A DNA stretch of 64,000 nucleotides from Sphingomonas_E sp042693015. GTDB lineage: Bacteria; Pseudomonadota; Alphaproteobacteria; Sphingomonadales; Sphingomonadaceae. A program made the position numbers and the translations under genes. The stretch lies in NCBI RefSeq assembly GCF_042693015.1, contig NZ_CP170544.1, positions 4,092,001-4,156,000 on the forward strand. The letters run 5' to 3'. Positions 22,860 through 31,120 of this stretch are shown here, in pieces. Each line of letters starts with the position of its first letter. Position 1 is the first letter of the stretch. Below the pieces are notes generated by a model. The model was not told the origin of the DNA and did no database searches. It saw nothing but the letters and a program-made list of their open reading frames with translations.

Positions 22860-23435
22860 TTAACTCCGCTCCAGATGATAGAGCACCAGATCGGCGCGCT
22901 CGCTCACGCCGATCTTGGGCAATATCTCGTGCCGATATCCCAGCGTTTGATAGGCCATCAGCAGCCGCTCATATTCGGCCACGGCCTCGGCCAGATCATG
23001 CCGGCGGGCATCATCTGCCAGGAATATCTCGGGCCATGGGGGCACCATGAACACGCAAGTGTTGTAGCGATGGTTCCGGCACAGCCGCGCCAGGACGGAT
23101 TCTCCCGTGGCATGTTCGACCGCCGCAGCAGCATCGACCAAGCCTCGGTCGAAGAAAACCGGCCCAGCCCGGTCCCGGGCGGCCTGCCGATCGCTCAAGG
23201 CCATCTCGACCGCCCTTCGCGCAAAGGCCGCGAGGTCCACCCAAGGCAGGGCCGCGCCCGAGCCTTCGAGCTCTTCGGCGACAATCCGCCGCCCCGGCTC
23301 CTCGACGATGGCATATCCGCGCCGGCCGAGTTCGGTCAGCAAAGTCGATTTGCCACCGCCGGAGCATCCCGAAATGATGATGAAGCTGTCGATGGCGCTT
23401 ATCCGCTGTTCAGCGGCGCAGCAGAAACACCGCAT
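22860..23435 (-). CDS. AAA family ATPase (AAA_28-like)
   Basis: A 191-residue P-loop protein. Walker A is GCSGGGKST (about 23-31); an acidic pair after a hydrophobic strand (VFFDRGLVDAA) fits Walker B, and VEEPGRRIVAEEL is typical of the AAA_28 group of predicted nucleoside/nucleotide kinases and ATPases. The substrate is unknown. The chosen ATG overlaps the end of metW by 26 nt; no good ribosome-binding site is visible, so a start closer to IDSFIIISG is possible. It appears to be the last gene of the metX-GNAT-metW unit. Confidence 0.75.
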   Translation of the reverse strand: MRCFCCAAEQRISAIDSFIIISGCSGGGKSTLLTELGRRGYAIVEEPGRRIVAEELEGSGAALPWVDLAAFARRAVEMALSDRQAARDRAGPVFFDRGLVDAAAAVEHATGESVLARLCRNHRYNTCVFMVPPWPEIFLADDARRHDLAEAVAEYERLLMAYQTLGYRHEILPKIGVSERADLVLYHLERS

Positions 23436-23997
23436 GTTCGGCGCGGAAATTCGCCGCGGCCGCGCTCGTCCGCTTGGCCCCGTTCAGGAACCACGCATTC
23501 TCGACAATGATGCCGCGTTCGGCGACGAAGGCGCGGAAATCGTCGATCGTGAGCTGATGGATATTCTGCGTCTCGTACCAGCTCACCGGAAGCGCCGCCG
23601 TCACCGGCATCCGCCCGCCCCACATCAGGCTCCACCGCACCCGCCAGTAGGCGAAATTAGGGAAGGAAACGAAGGCGCGCCGGCCGATCCGCAGCAATTC
23701 CTCCAGCACCTTGTCGGGCGCGTTGGTGGTCTGCAACGTCTGACTCAGGATCGCGAAGTCGAACGCCTGGTCGGGATAATTGGCGAGGTCGGTATCGGCG
23801 TCGCCCTGCACGACGGAAAGCCCACGGCCGACCGCCGCGGAGACATTGCGCGCATCGATCTCGATGCCGCGCGCGTCCACCTGGCTCCGATCGCGCAGCT
23901 CCGCCATCAGTTCGCCGTCGCCGCAGCCGATGTCGAGCACGCGGCTGGCAGGCGTCACATTGGCGGCGATGATCGCCAGGTCGGGGCGCAAGCTCAT
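23410..23997 (-). CDS. metW: Methionine biosynthesis protein MetW
   Basis: A 195-residue class I methyltransferase-fold protein of the MetW family. The SAM-binding motif is VLDIGCGDGEL (about 19-29), and SQTLQTT with PNFAYWRVRW are family landmarks. MetW is the usual partner of MetX and is needed for homoserine acyl transfer in some bacteria; its exact role is debated. Here it is separated from metX by a GNAT gene, overlapping that gene by 4 nt (ATGA). Confidence 0.93.
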   Translation of the reverse strand: MSLRPDLAIIAANVTPASRVLDIGCGDGELMAELRDRSQVDARGIEIDARNVSAAVGRGLSVVQGDADTDLANYPDQAFDFAILSQTLQTTNAPDKVLEELLRIGRRAFVSFPNFAYWRVRWSLMWGGRMPVTAALPVSWYETQNIHQLTIDDFRAFVAERGIIVENAWFLNGAKRTSAAAANFRAEHAVFLLRR

Positions 23998-24416
23998 CGC
24001 GAATAGACCTCGTCATCCTCGCGCACCATCAACCGCTCGGGCGGGTGCGGATAGGGCGTCCAGCCCAAGCGCGCGTAGAGCGGCTGCATGTCGCGGGTGA
24101 ACAGCGCCCAGCGGCGAAGCCCCTGCAATTCGGGATGGGCGTGGAGCGCCTCGATCATCGCGCGCGCGATGCCGCGGCCGCGATGCGGCTCCAGCACGAA
24201 CACGTCGGCCAAATAGGCGAAGGTCGCGCGGTCGCTGACGACGCGCGCGAAACCGAGCTGCGCGCCATCCTCGAACGCGCCGACGACGATCGAGTTGGCG
24301 ATCGCGCGCTCGACCGTCGCGCGCGGGATTCCCGGCGACCAGTAGCTCTGCGCAAGATAATCGTGGATCACGTCGAGCTGCTGCTCTTGTGCATCGAAGG
24401 AAAGGCGGACGCTCAC
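23994..24416 (-). CDS. GNAT family N-acetyltransferase
   Basis: A 140-residue single-domain acetyltransferase. The acetyl-CoA loop is recognisable as RGRGIARAM (about 91-99) after the strand YLADVFVLEP. It overlaps metX upstream and metW downstream by 4 nt each, so it must be translated with both. Insertion of a GNAT gene between metX and metW suggests a link with methionine metabolism, but the substrate is unknown. Confidence 0.87.
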   Translation of the reverse strand: MSVRLSFDAQEQQLDVIHDYLAQSYWSPGIPRATVERAIANSIVVGAFEDGAQLGFARVVSDRATFAYLADVFVLEPHRGRGIARAMIEALHAHPELQGLRRWALFTRDMQPLYARLGWTPYPHPPERLMVREDDEVYSR

Positions 24417-25537
24417 CGCAGCTCTCCCGCCTTCAAAAACCCGTCGACGACGCGGTTCAGCTCCGGCACGTCGAGCAGGAAGGCATCATGGCCGAAGGGC
24501 GAGGACAGTTCGACGAAGCTCACCGCCGCGCCCGCCGCGTTCAGCGCATGGACGATCGCGCGCGATTCGGCGGTCGGATAAAGCCAGTCGGTATCGAAGC
24601 TCACCACGCAGAAGCGTGTGCCGACGCCCTTGAAGGCATTGGCCAGCCGGCCACCATGCGGCTCCGCCACATCGAAATAGTCCATGGCGCGAGTGATATA
24701 GAGGTAGCTGTTGGCATCGAACCGCTCGACGAAGCTGATCCCTTGGTGCCGCAGATAGCTTTCCACCTGGAAATCGGCGTCGAAGCCGAAGCTCTTGGCG
24801 TCGCGGCCCTGCAGGCGGCGCCCGAACTTCTCCGTCAGCCCTGCTTCGGACAAATAGGTAATGTGCGCAGCCATCCGCGCGACCGCGAGGCCGGCGGCGG
24901 GCGCATCGCCGTCGCCATAATATTCGCCGCCGCGCCATTTGGGATCGGCCATGATCGCCTGCCGGCCGACCTCATGGAAGGCGATGTTCTGCGCCGAATG
25001 CCGCGCCGCCGATGCGATGATCACGGCCGACCGCACCCGATCCGGGAAGGTGGCCGCCCATTCGATCACCTGCATCCCGCCCATCGATCCGCCGACGACG
25101 GCCGCCAGCGTGCCGACGCCGAGATGATCGAGCAGCATCGCCTGCGCGCGCACCATGTCGCGGATGGTGATGACGGGGAAGCGCATCCCCCAGGGCTTGC
25201 CCGTCGCCGGATCGATCGAGGCGGGCCCGGTCGATCCCATGCAGCTTCCCAGCACATTGGCGCAGACGATGAAGTGCCGCGCCGGATCGATCGGCTTGCC
25301 CGCACCCACCATTCGCGTCCACCAGCCGGGCTTCCCGGTGATCGGATGCGTCGAGGCGACATGCTGGTCGCCGGTCAACGCATGGCAGATCAGGATCGCG
25401 TTGGAGCGATCGGCATTGAGCGTGCCATAGGTCTCATAGCCGACCTCCACCGGGCTCAGGCGCGCACCGCCATCGAGCAAGAGGGGACCGGGCAGGGAGA
25501 CGCGGCGGGCGAGGCCGTAGCGCTGGTCGTCGGACAT
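24413..25537 (-). CDS. metX: Homoserine O-acyltransferase MetX
   Basis: A 374-residue alpha/beta-hydrolase-fold enzyme activating homoserine in methionine synthesis. The catalytic serine is in GGSMGGMQ (about 149-156), the aspartate in FDTDWLYP and the histidine in FGHDAFLLD near the C terminus. The early blocks ALTGDQHV and VLGSCMGSTGP are typical. MetX enzymes use acetyl-CoA in many bacteria but succinyl-CoA in some proteobacteria, and I cannot decide which from the visible sequence alone. It heads the overlapping set metX-GNAT-metW. I looked for a SAM riboswitch in the 50 nt upstream and saw none. Confidence 0.95.
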   Translation of the reverse strand: MSDDQRYGLARRVSLPGPLLLDGGARLSPVEVGYETYGTLNADRSNAILICHALTGDQHVASTHPITGKPGWWTRMVGAGKPIDPARHFIVCANVLGSCMGSTGPASIDPATGKPWGMRFPVITIRDMVRAQAMLLDHLGVGTLAAVVGGSMGGMQVIEWAATFPDRVRSAVIIASAARHSAQNIAFHEVGRQAIMADPKWRGGEYYGDGDAPAAGLAVARMAAHITYLSEAGLTEKFGRRLQGRDAKSFGFDADFQVESYLRHQGISFVERFDANSYLYITRAMDYFDVAEPHGGRLANAFKGVGTRFCVVSFDTDWLYPTAESRAIVHALNAAGAAVSFVELSSPFGHDAFLLDVPELNRVVDGFLKAGELR

Positions 25538-25588
25538 GGAGAGGGCGGGCTAGGGCTGCGCCCCCCTCCTGTCAATCATCGGCCCGAT

Positions 25589-25876
25589 TCAGCCGATGGT
25601 GCAATTCGCACCTTCGGCGGTGCCGCCGCATGCTCCGCCGCTACCGCCCCCGCTGCGGATATTCTCGCGCTCGCGACGCCATTCGCGCACCGTCTTGCAG
25701 GTCTTGTAGGTCGCAACAAGCGAGCCAATCTTCTGGAAACGCTTGCAAACGACGCGGTCTTCCTTGTCGCCCGCCCGCTCCGGCGCATCGACGGACTCGC
25801 GCTCATCGACCTGCGCTCGCAACGGCATCTGTGCCGCACCGATCAGCAAAGTGGCTGCAAAAACAACACGAAGCAT
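25589..25876 (-). CDS. Hypothetical exported protein, cysteine- and glycine-rich C terminus
   Basis: A 95-residue protein with a signal peptide (hydrophobic about 4-16, cleavage near RAQ). The mature part has an acidic linker, then CKRFQKIGSLVATYKTCKTVREWRR, split by residues 44-60, and a Gly-rich tail with three cysteines. Pairs of cysteines around a basic helix suggest a small disulfide-bonded periplasmic protein; such short exported proteins are frequent in sphingomonads but unnamed. The start at 25876 is preferred over upstream ATGs because the signal peptide then begins with MLRVV. It lies 51 nt upstream of metX on the same strand. Confidence 0.65.
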   Translation of the reverse strand: MLRVVFAATLLIGAAQMPLRAQVDERESVDAPERAGDKEDRVVCKRFQKIGSLVATYKTCKTVREWRRERENIRSGGGSGGACGGTAEGANCTIG

Positions 25877-26025
25877 CTCTGTTTTCCCCGTCATGAAGCT
25901 GGCCGCTGCCGGCATCATTCAATGCTATCCTAGTAGCTTGCACCGCAGCGGGCACAAAGTAAATCGTCAGCCGCCAGCCTCGCTTTGTGATGTATTTCCC
26001 GCGTCGCTGCGCTAAGGCGCGGCGC

Positions 26026-27126
26026 ATGACTGCACCGACGCCCAAGCCCTGGATCGACGCCATCGCCCCTTACGTGCCGGGGCGTTCCACCACCGATGAC
26101 GGCCGCAAGGTCGCCAAGCTTTCGTCCAACGAGAATCCGCTCGGCACGGGCGACGCGGCACGGGCGGCCTTCGCCGCCGGCGCGCAGTCGCTCGATCGCT
26201 ATCCGGACGCCGGCGCCACCGCGCTGCGCGAAAAGATCGCTACCCATTACGGGCTCGATCCCGCGCGCGTGATCCACGGCACCGGATCGGACGAGGTGCT
26301 CCACCTCGCCGCCGGCGCCTTTGCCGGCGTGGGCGATGAGGTGCTGTTCGTCCGCTACGGCTTCTCGGTCTACCCGATCGCCGCCCGCCGCGTCGGCGCG
26401 ACCCCGGTAGAGGCGCTCGACAAGGATTATGCCACCTGCGTCGATACGCTGCTGGAGCATGTTACCGAGCGCACCCGTGTCGTCTTCCTCGCCAACCCCA
26501 ACAATCCGACCGGCACCTATCTGCCGCGCGGCGAACTGCTGCGCCTCCATGCCGGCCTGCCGTCGGACTGCCTGTTCGTCGTCGATCAGGCCTATGCCGA
26601 ATATCTCGATCCCGCCGACGATGACGGCGCGTTCGAACTCGCGCAGGGCGCGTCGAACGTCCTCGTCACCCGCACCTTCTCCAAGATCTTCGGGCTGGCG
26701 GCAGAACGGATCGGCTGGGGCTATGGGCCGGCGCCGGTGATCCAGGCGATGCACAAGATACGCGCGCCCTTCAACGTCACCACCGCCGGTCAGCTCGCCG
26801 CGATTGCCGCGCTGGAGGACAAGGCCTTCGTCGATCACAGCCGCGAGCATAATGATCGCTGGCGGACCTGGCTGGAAGGCGAGATCGCCAGCCTCGGCAA
26901 TGCCGGCCTGCGCGCCGTGCCCTCCAAGGCCAATTTCATCCTCGTCCTGTTTGAAGGCAAGGTGACGGCCGAGCAGGCCTACAAGGCGCTGATGGACCAC
27001 GGCTATATCGTGCGCTGGCTGCCCGGCCAGGGCCTGCCCCAGGCCTTGCGCATCTCGATCGGCACCGAAGCGGAGACGCGCGGACTCGTCGCAGCGCTCC
27101 GCCAGATCGTCGGTGAAACCGCCTGA
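26026..27126 (+). CDS. hisC: Histidinol-phosphate (or aromatic) aminotransferase
   Basis: A 366-residue class I/II PLP aminotransferase. LSSNENPLG (about 29-37), the PNNPTGTY loop and the PLP lysine in RTFSKIFGLA are typical of HisC. It is not in the his operon at 30-34 kb but is joined to a prephenate/arogenate dehydrogenase gene: its stop overlaps the next ATG by 1 nt. That suggests it also, or mainly, transaminates prephenate or hydroxyphenylpyruvate in tyrosine and phenylalanine synthesis, as known for dual-function HisC enzymes. The ATG at 26026 is chosen to match the family N terminus. Confidence 0.92.
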   Translation: MTAPTPKPWIDAIAPYVPGRSTTDDGRKVAKLSSNENPLGTGDAARAAFAAGAQSLDRYPDAGATALREKIATHYGLDPARVIHGTGSDEVLHLAAGAFAGVGDEVLFVRYGFSVYPIAARRVGATPVEALDKDYATCVDTLLEHVTERTRVVFLANPNNPTGTYLPRGELLRLHAGLPSDCLFVVDQAYAEYLDPADDDGAFELAQGASNVLVTRTFSKIFGLAAERIGWGYGPAPVIQAMHKIRAPFNVTTAGQLAAIAALEDKAFVDHSREHNDRWRTWLEGEIASLGNAGLRAVPSKANFILVLFEGKVTAEQAYKALMDHGYIVRWLPGQGLPQALRISIGTEAETRGLVAALRQIVGETA

Positions 27127-28034
27127 TGCTGCCCTTTTCGCGCGTCACCATCATCGGGCTGGGGCTGATCGGATCATCGATCGCCCATGCCGTCCGCCAG
27201 CATATGCCGACGGTGCGGCTGACCGGCCATGACGGCGATCCCGCGGTGCGGGAGCGCGTGCGCGAACTGGGCTTCGTCGATGATGTCGCGGATACGCCCG
27301 GCGCGGCTGTCACCGATGCCGATCTCGTCATCCTCTGCGTCCCCGTCGGCGCGATGGCCGCCGTGGGCGAGGCGATCGCCGCCGATCTGCCCGGGGACGC
27401 GATTGTCAGCGACGTGGGTTCGTCCAAGGCGAGCGTCGCTACCGCGCTTGCGGCCAGCCTGCCGGGCGCAACCGTGATTCCCGCCCACCCCGTCGCCGGC
27501 ACCGAAAAGAGCGGACCCGACGCCGGTTTTTCCAGCCTCTTCCACGGTCGCTGGTGTATCCTGACGCCGCCGGACGGCGCGCCCGAAGCCGCCGTCGCGC
27601 GCCTTGCCGCCTTTTGGGAAGGGTTGGGCGCCAAGGTCGAGCTGATGGACGCGCGGCACCATGATCTGGTCCTCGCCATCACCAGCCACCTGCCCCACCT
27701 CATCGCCTACACCATCGTCGGCACCGCCTCGGACCTCGAGGAAGTGACGCAGAGCGAGGTGATCAAATATTCGGCCGGCGGCTTCCGCGATTTCACCCGC
27801 ATTGCCGCGTCCGATCCGACGATGTGGCGCGACGTCTTTCTGTCGAACAAGGATGCCGTGCTGGAAATGCTCCAGCGCTTCTCGGAGGATATCACCGCAC
27901 TCCAGCGCGCGATCCGCTGGGGGGATGGCGATGCGCTGTTCGATCTCTTCACCCGCACCCGTGCGATCCGCCGCTCGATCATCGAACAGGGGCAGGACGA
28001 CGCCCGCCCCGATTTCGGCCGCAGCCACGAATAG
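27126..28034 (+). CDS. tyrC: Prephenate/arogenate dehydrogenase family protein
   Basis: A 302-residue NAD(P)-linked dehydrogenase for tyrosine synthesis. It opens with the Rossmann motif TIIGLGLIGSSIA, and has VGSSKASV, HPVAGTEKSGP and ITSHLPHL, all typical of the TyrA/TyrC family. It has no ACT domain and no fused chorismate mutase. The ATG shares one base with the hisC stop (TGATG), so the two proteins are made together. Whether it prefers prephenate or arogenate cannot be told. Confidence 0.93.
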   Translation: MLPFSRVTIIGLGLIGSSIAHAVRQHMPTVRLTGHDGDPAVRERVRELGFVDDVADTPGAAVTDADLVILCVPVGAMAAVGEAIAADLPGDAIVSDVGSSKASVATALAASLPGATVIPAHPVAGTEKSGPDAGFSSLFHGRWCILTPPDGAPEAAVARLAAFWEGLGAKVELMDARHHDLVLAITSHLPHLIAYTIVGTASDLEEVTQSEVIKYSAGGFRDFTRIAASDPTMWRDVFLSNKDAVLEMLQRFSEDITALQRAIRWGDGDALFDLFTRTRAIRRSIIEQGQDDARPDFGRSHE

Positions 28035-28037
28035 GCG

Positions 28038-28433
28038 TTACGCGCCCGGCGGCGTCACCCGCGTGATCCGCAGCCGCCGCTCATGCCCGTCGCGATCGGG
28101 CCAACGGATCGCCTGGCCCGCGCTGAGCCCGATCAGCCCGGCCCCGACCGGCGTCAGGATCGAGATCCGCCCCGCGGCGATATCGGCGTCGGCCGGCCAC
28201 ACGAGCGAGACGGTACGGACCGCTCCGCTCCCCTCGTCGACGAATTCGACGGTGCTCAGCATCGTTACGACATCGGCAGGCATGGCGTCCGCCGCATGGA
28301 GCTCGGCACGGTCGATCTCGGCGAGCAGCAGTTCCGCCACTTGCGGCAGGCGCGTTTCGACACTCATCGCCAGCGTGGCGAGTTTGTCGGCTTCCGCGTC
28401 GATCATACGGATCGGGGGCTTTTCATCGGTCAT
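28038..28433 (-). CDS. rnk: Nucleoside diphosphate kinase regulator / GreA-GreB family protein
   Basis: A 131-residue protein of the Rnk type: a short N-terminal helical part (about 1-50) and a GreA/GreB C-terminal domain (about 52-128) with VSLVWPADADIAAGRISILTP, split by residues 76-96, and GLSAGQAIRW. Such proteins bind RNA polymerase near the secondary channel, but lack the long coiled coil of GreA. The start at 28433 was chosen over a longer reading because the N terminus then matches the family. It converges on tyrC with 3 nt between the stops. Confidence 0.87.
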   Translation of the reverse strand: MTDEKPPIRMIDAEADKLATLAMSVETRLPQVAELLLAEIDRAELHAADAMPADVVTMLSTVEFVDEGSGAVRTVSLVWPADADIAAGRISILTPVGAGLIGLSAGQAIRWPDRDGHERRLRITRVTPPGA

Positions 28434-28657
28434 GGCAGTCTCGCAAAGCAAGGTCTCGCCCGCCATTCCGGCCGAGCGACCACCTAAAATCTGGATGGAT
28501 GGAATATTCGCCCCGGACCCGGCCGGGCGCGTGCTCACCCAGGCCCGGGGCTAGAAGCCCGCGAGAAGCTGTCCTGCCTGATGGCGGCAATAATGCCAGA
28601 GTGTCGATCGACCGATCATGCTCCGACTTTGCGGGCGGCCCTGCCCCGAGTCAAAGC
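28434..28657. other. Intergenic region upstream of rnk
   Basis: With the terminator at 28659-28692 this forms a 280-nt gap between rnk and the permease gene, both on the minus strand. I see no gene in it. It should hold the rnk promoter, but no convincing -35/-10 pair was identified. Confidence 0.5.
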
Positions 28658-28658
28658 A

Positions 28659-28692
28659 AAAGGCCCGCCCCGGCATCCCGGAACGGGCCTTT
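28659..28692 (-). terminator. Rho-independent terminator after amino-acid permease
   Basis: A perfect 9-bp stem pairs 28659-28667 with 28684-28692. In the minus-strand direction it ends CGGGCCTTTTGCTTT, so a short U-rich tail follows. It lies 21 nt beyond the permease stop. Confidence 0.8.
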
Positions 28693-28713
28693 GGTTCAGG
28701 AATCGAGAGGCGC

Positions 28714-30276
28714 TCAGGCGTTGAACGGCTTCTCCACCTCATGCGGCGGCAACGGCGCATCGGCGTCGGTCTCATGGACCTCGACCAGCCCACGCCCGAC
28801 ATGGCTCGCGCGATAGCCATAAGCGAAATAAAGCAGCAGGCCGACGCCGCCCCACACCGGCAGCACCATCTGCGCTTCGAACGGCAGGCTCAGATAAAGG
28901 CCCACGCAGCCGATCACCGTCGCGGGCGCCACCAGCCACAAGGCCGGCGTGCGGAACGGACGATGACGATTGGGCTCGCGACGCCGCAGCACGACGACGC
29001 AGACGGCAACCGCCAGAAACGCCGCCAGCGTGCCGGCATTGGCGATGTCGGCGAGCTTTCCGACCGGCAGGAAGGCGGCCGCGAGCGTCACGCCGATGCC
29101 GGTGATCGCGGTGATGATGTGCGGCGTCTTCCACTTCGGGTGAACGGTCGACAATTTCTCCGGCAGCAGGCCATCGCGCGACATCACGAAGAACATGCGC
29201 GTCTGGCCATAGATCATGACCAGAATGACCGAAGGCAGCGCCAGGAAGGCAGCGAGGCCGATCAAATTGCCGAAATTGAGATAGCCGATCTCGCGCAGCA
29301 CATGGGCCAGCGCTTCCTTGGAGCAGGACAGCGGCTCGTGGCCGAGGGCGGAAAGTTCGGTGCAGCGCGCCGAAAGCCCGGCCGAACCCGGCGCCAGCCA
29401 CTCGCCCATCGCGCTCATCACCGGCTGCGAGCCGAGCGGCGAACCGATCGCGCCGGCCGCGACCAGCATGTAGAAGATGGTGCAGATCGCGAGCGATCCG
29501 ATCAGGCCGATCGGCACGTTGCGCTGCGGATTCTTGGTTTCCTCGGCCGCAGTCGAAACCGCGTCGAAGCCGACATAAGCGAAGAAGATCGAGGCCGCCG
29601 CGCCGATCACGCCGGCACCATTATTGCCGGCCCAACCCATCGGCGTGAACGGCTCGAAATTCTCCATCTTCATCACCGGAAGGGCGAGGACGATGAAGAC
29701 GGTCAGCGCCGTCACCTTGATCGCGACGAGGACGGCATTGACCCGCGCGCTCTCGGTCGTACCACGGATCAGCAGGCCGGTGATAAGGAGCGCGATGAAT
29801 ACCGCCGGCAGATTGATGATCCCGCCACCGAACGGCCCGGCGATCAGCTCCGGCGGCAATTCGATACCGAACCAGCCGCGCAACTGCCCAACGAAATAGC
29901 CTGACCAGCCGACGGAGACCGCCGATGCGGCCACGGCATATTCCAGCACCAGCGCCCAGCCGACCAGCCAGGCGAGCATTTCGCCCATCACGGCATAGCT
30001 GTAGGTATAGGCCGATCCCGAAACCGGCAGCATCGATGCCAGTTCCGAATAGCAGAGCGCGGCCACCGCGCAGACCGCGCCGGCAATGACGAAGCTGATC
30101 ATCATGCCCGGCCCAGCCTTCTGGGCCGCTTCCGACGTCAGCACGAAGATACCGGTGCCGATGATGGCGCCGACACCGAGCAAGGTAAGTTGAATGGCAC
30201 CGAGCGAGCGGTGCAGCGATTTCTTCTCTGCGGTTCGCAGAATGGCGTCGAGTGATTTGACGCGCCCGAATATCAT
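28714..30276 (-). CDS. APC family amino-acid permease
   Basis: A 520-residue inner-membrane permease of the amino acid-polyamine-organocation superfamily, close in layout to YfnA/CAT-type transporters. The N-terminal signature LGVGAIIGTGIFVLT (about 33-47) and FFAYVGFDAVSTAAEETKNP, split by residues 230-250, mark the substrate site, and there are about 12 to 13 hydrophobic segments. A long loop with two cysteines (about 300-330) is unusual but seen in relatives. The substrate is unknown; it may be cationic or branched-chain amino acids. It ends in a clear terminator and starts 98 nt from the HIT gene's end. Confidence 0.9.
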   Translation of the reverse strand: MIFGRVKSLDAILRTAEKKSLHRSLGAIQLTLLGVGAIIGTGIFVLTSEAAQKAGPGMMISFVIAGAVCAVAALCYSELASMLPVSGSAYTYSYAVMGEMLAWLVGWALVLEYAVAASAVSVGWSGYFVGQLRGWFGIELPPELIAGPFGGGIINLPAVFIALLITGLLIRGTTESARVNAVLVAIKVTALTVFIVLALPVMKMENFEPFTPMGWAGNNGAGVIGAAASIFFAYVGFDAVSTAAEETKNPQRNVPIGLIGSLAICTIFYMLVAAGAIGSPLGSQPVMSAMGEWLAPGSAGLSARCTELSALGHEPLSCSKEALAHVLREIGYLNFGNLIGLAAFLALPSVILVMIYGQTRMFFVMSRDGLLPEKLSTVHPKWKTPHIITAITGIGVTLAAAFLPVGKLADIANAGTLAAFLAVAVCVVVLRRREPNRHRPFRTPALWLVAPATVIGCVGLYLSLPFEAQMVLPVWGGVGLLLYFAYGYRASHVGRGLVEVHETDADAPLPPHEVEKPFNA

Positions 30277-30374
30277 GAGGTGTTCCCCGGCGAGCGGAGC
30301 ATGGCCACTTCGGCGGCCAGGTCCGGAAATAATGTTGGCGGGAGCCTAAAGGCTAATCTTCACCGCGCAACAGA

Positions 30375-30755
30375 TTATGTTCTGGCGAGCATCGGCCCCA
30401 GCGGTCGGCCGGCGAAGATATGGACGTGGAGGTGCGGCACCTCCTGATGGCTGTTGATGCCAGCATTGGCCAGCAGCCGATAACCCGGCGCGACCAACTC
30501 CGCCTCCCGCGCGACATGGCCCACAGCGCGAACGAAACCCGCGATTTCTGCATCTTGTGCCCGCGCGGAAAAATCATCCCACGAAACATAAGCGCCCTTG
30601 GGGATCACCAGGATATGGGTGGGCGCCTGCGGATTGATGTCGTGGAAGGCGAGCGCGAATTCATCCTCATAGACACGGCTGGCCGGTATCTCCCCGCGTA
30701 ATATCTTCGCAAAGATGTTGGTGTCGTCATAAGGTTGGGTCGCGTCGATAGGCAT
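30375..30755 (-). CDS. hinT: HIT family protein (HinT-like)
   Basis: A 126-residue histidine-triad nucleotide-binding protein, an adenosine 5'-monophosphoramidase-type hydrolase. The triad HLHVHIF is near residues 108-114, preceded by NAGINSHQEVPHLH (a typical HinT block), and the N terminus has IFAKILRGEIPASRVYE, split by residues 14-30. It starts 9 nt after hisE and reads in the same direction, so it looks like the last gene of the his transcription unit. Confidence 0.93.
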   Translation of the reverse strand: MPIDATQPYDDTNIFAKILRGEIPASRVYEDEFALAFHDINPQAPTHILVIPKGAYVSWDDFSARAQDAEIAGFVRAVGHVAREAELVAPGYRLLANAGINSHQEVPHLHVHIFAGRPLGPMLART

Positions 30756-30764
30756 AAGGCTTCC

Positions 30765-31085
30765 TCAATCCTGGGGGCGTGCCGCCTTTTCGGCGATCCC
30801 TGAAACACCCTCGCGCCGATCAAGCTCGGCGAACACGTCGGCCAGTTCCACATCCATGTCCGCCAGCAGCACGGTCAGGTGGAAAAGCAGGTCAGCCGAT
30901 TCCTTGACGAGCTCCTCGCGGTCCCCGGCCATTGCCGCGATCACCGCTTCGACGGCCTCCTCGCCCAGTTTCTGCGCGATCTTCGGCCGGCCCTTGGCGA
31001 ACAATTTGGCGACATAGGATGCGGAGGCGTCACCGCCCTTGCGCGATCGGATGGTCTGTTCGAGGCGGGTCAGCGTATCGGCCAT
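30765..31085 (-). CDS. hisE: Phosphoribosyl-ATP pyrophosphatase
   Basis: A 106-residue HisE, which hydrolyses phosphoribosyl-ATP to phosphoribosyl-AMP in the second step of histidine synthesis. The metal-binding EExxE and ExxD motifs are seen as KLGEEAVEAV (about 38-47) and KESADLLFHL (about 61-70). It is a stand-alone protein, not fused to HisI, and HisI is not in this window. It is 35 nt downstream of hisF and 9 nt upstream of the HIT gene. Confidence 0.95.
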   Translation of the reverse strand: MADTLTRLEQTIRSRKGGDASASYVAKLFAKGRPKIAQKLGEEAVEAVIAAMAGDREELVKESADLLFHLTVLLADMDVELADVFAELDRREGVSGIAEKAARPQD

Positions 31086-31120
31086 GATCTTTCCTGCCGC
31101 TTCTGGCCCGCTGCCGTCAA

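Noticed and set aside
25538..25588. SAM-II type riboswitch before metX
   Set aside because: Alphaproteobacterial metX/metA genes often have one, but the 50-nt gap shows no matching pseudoknot pattern. A TTGACA there lacks a usable -10 box.
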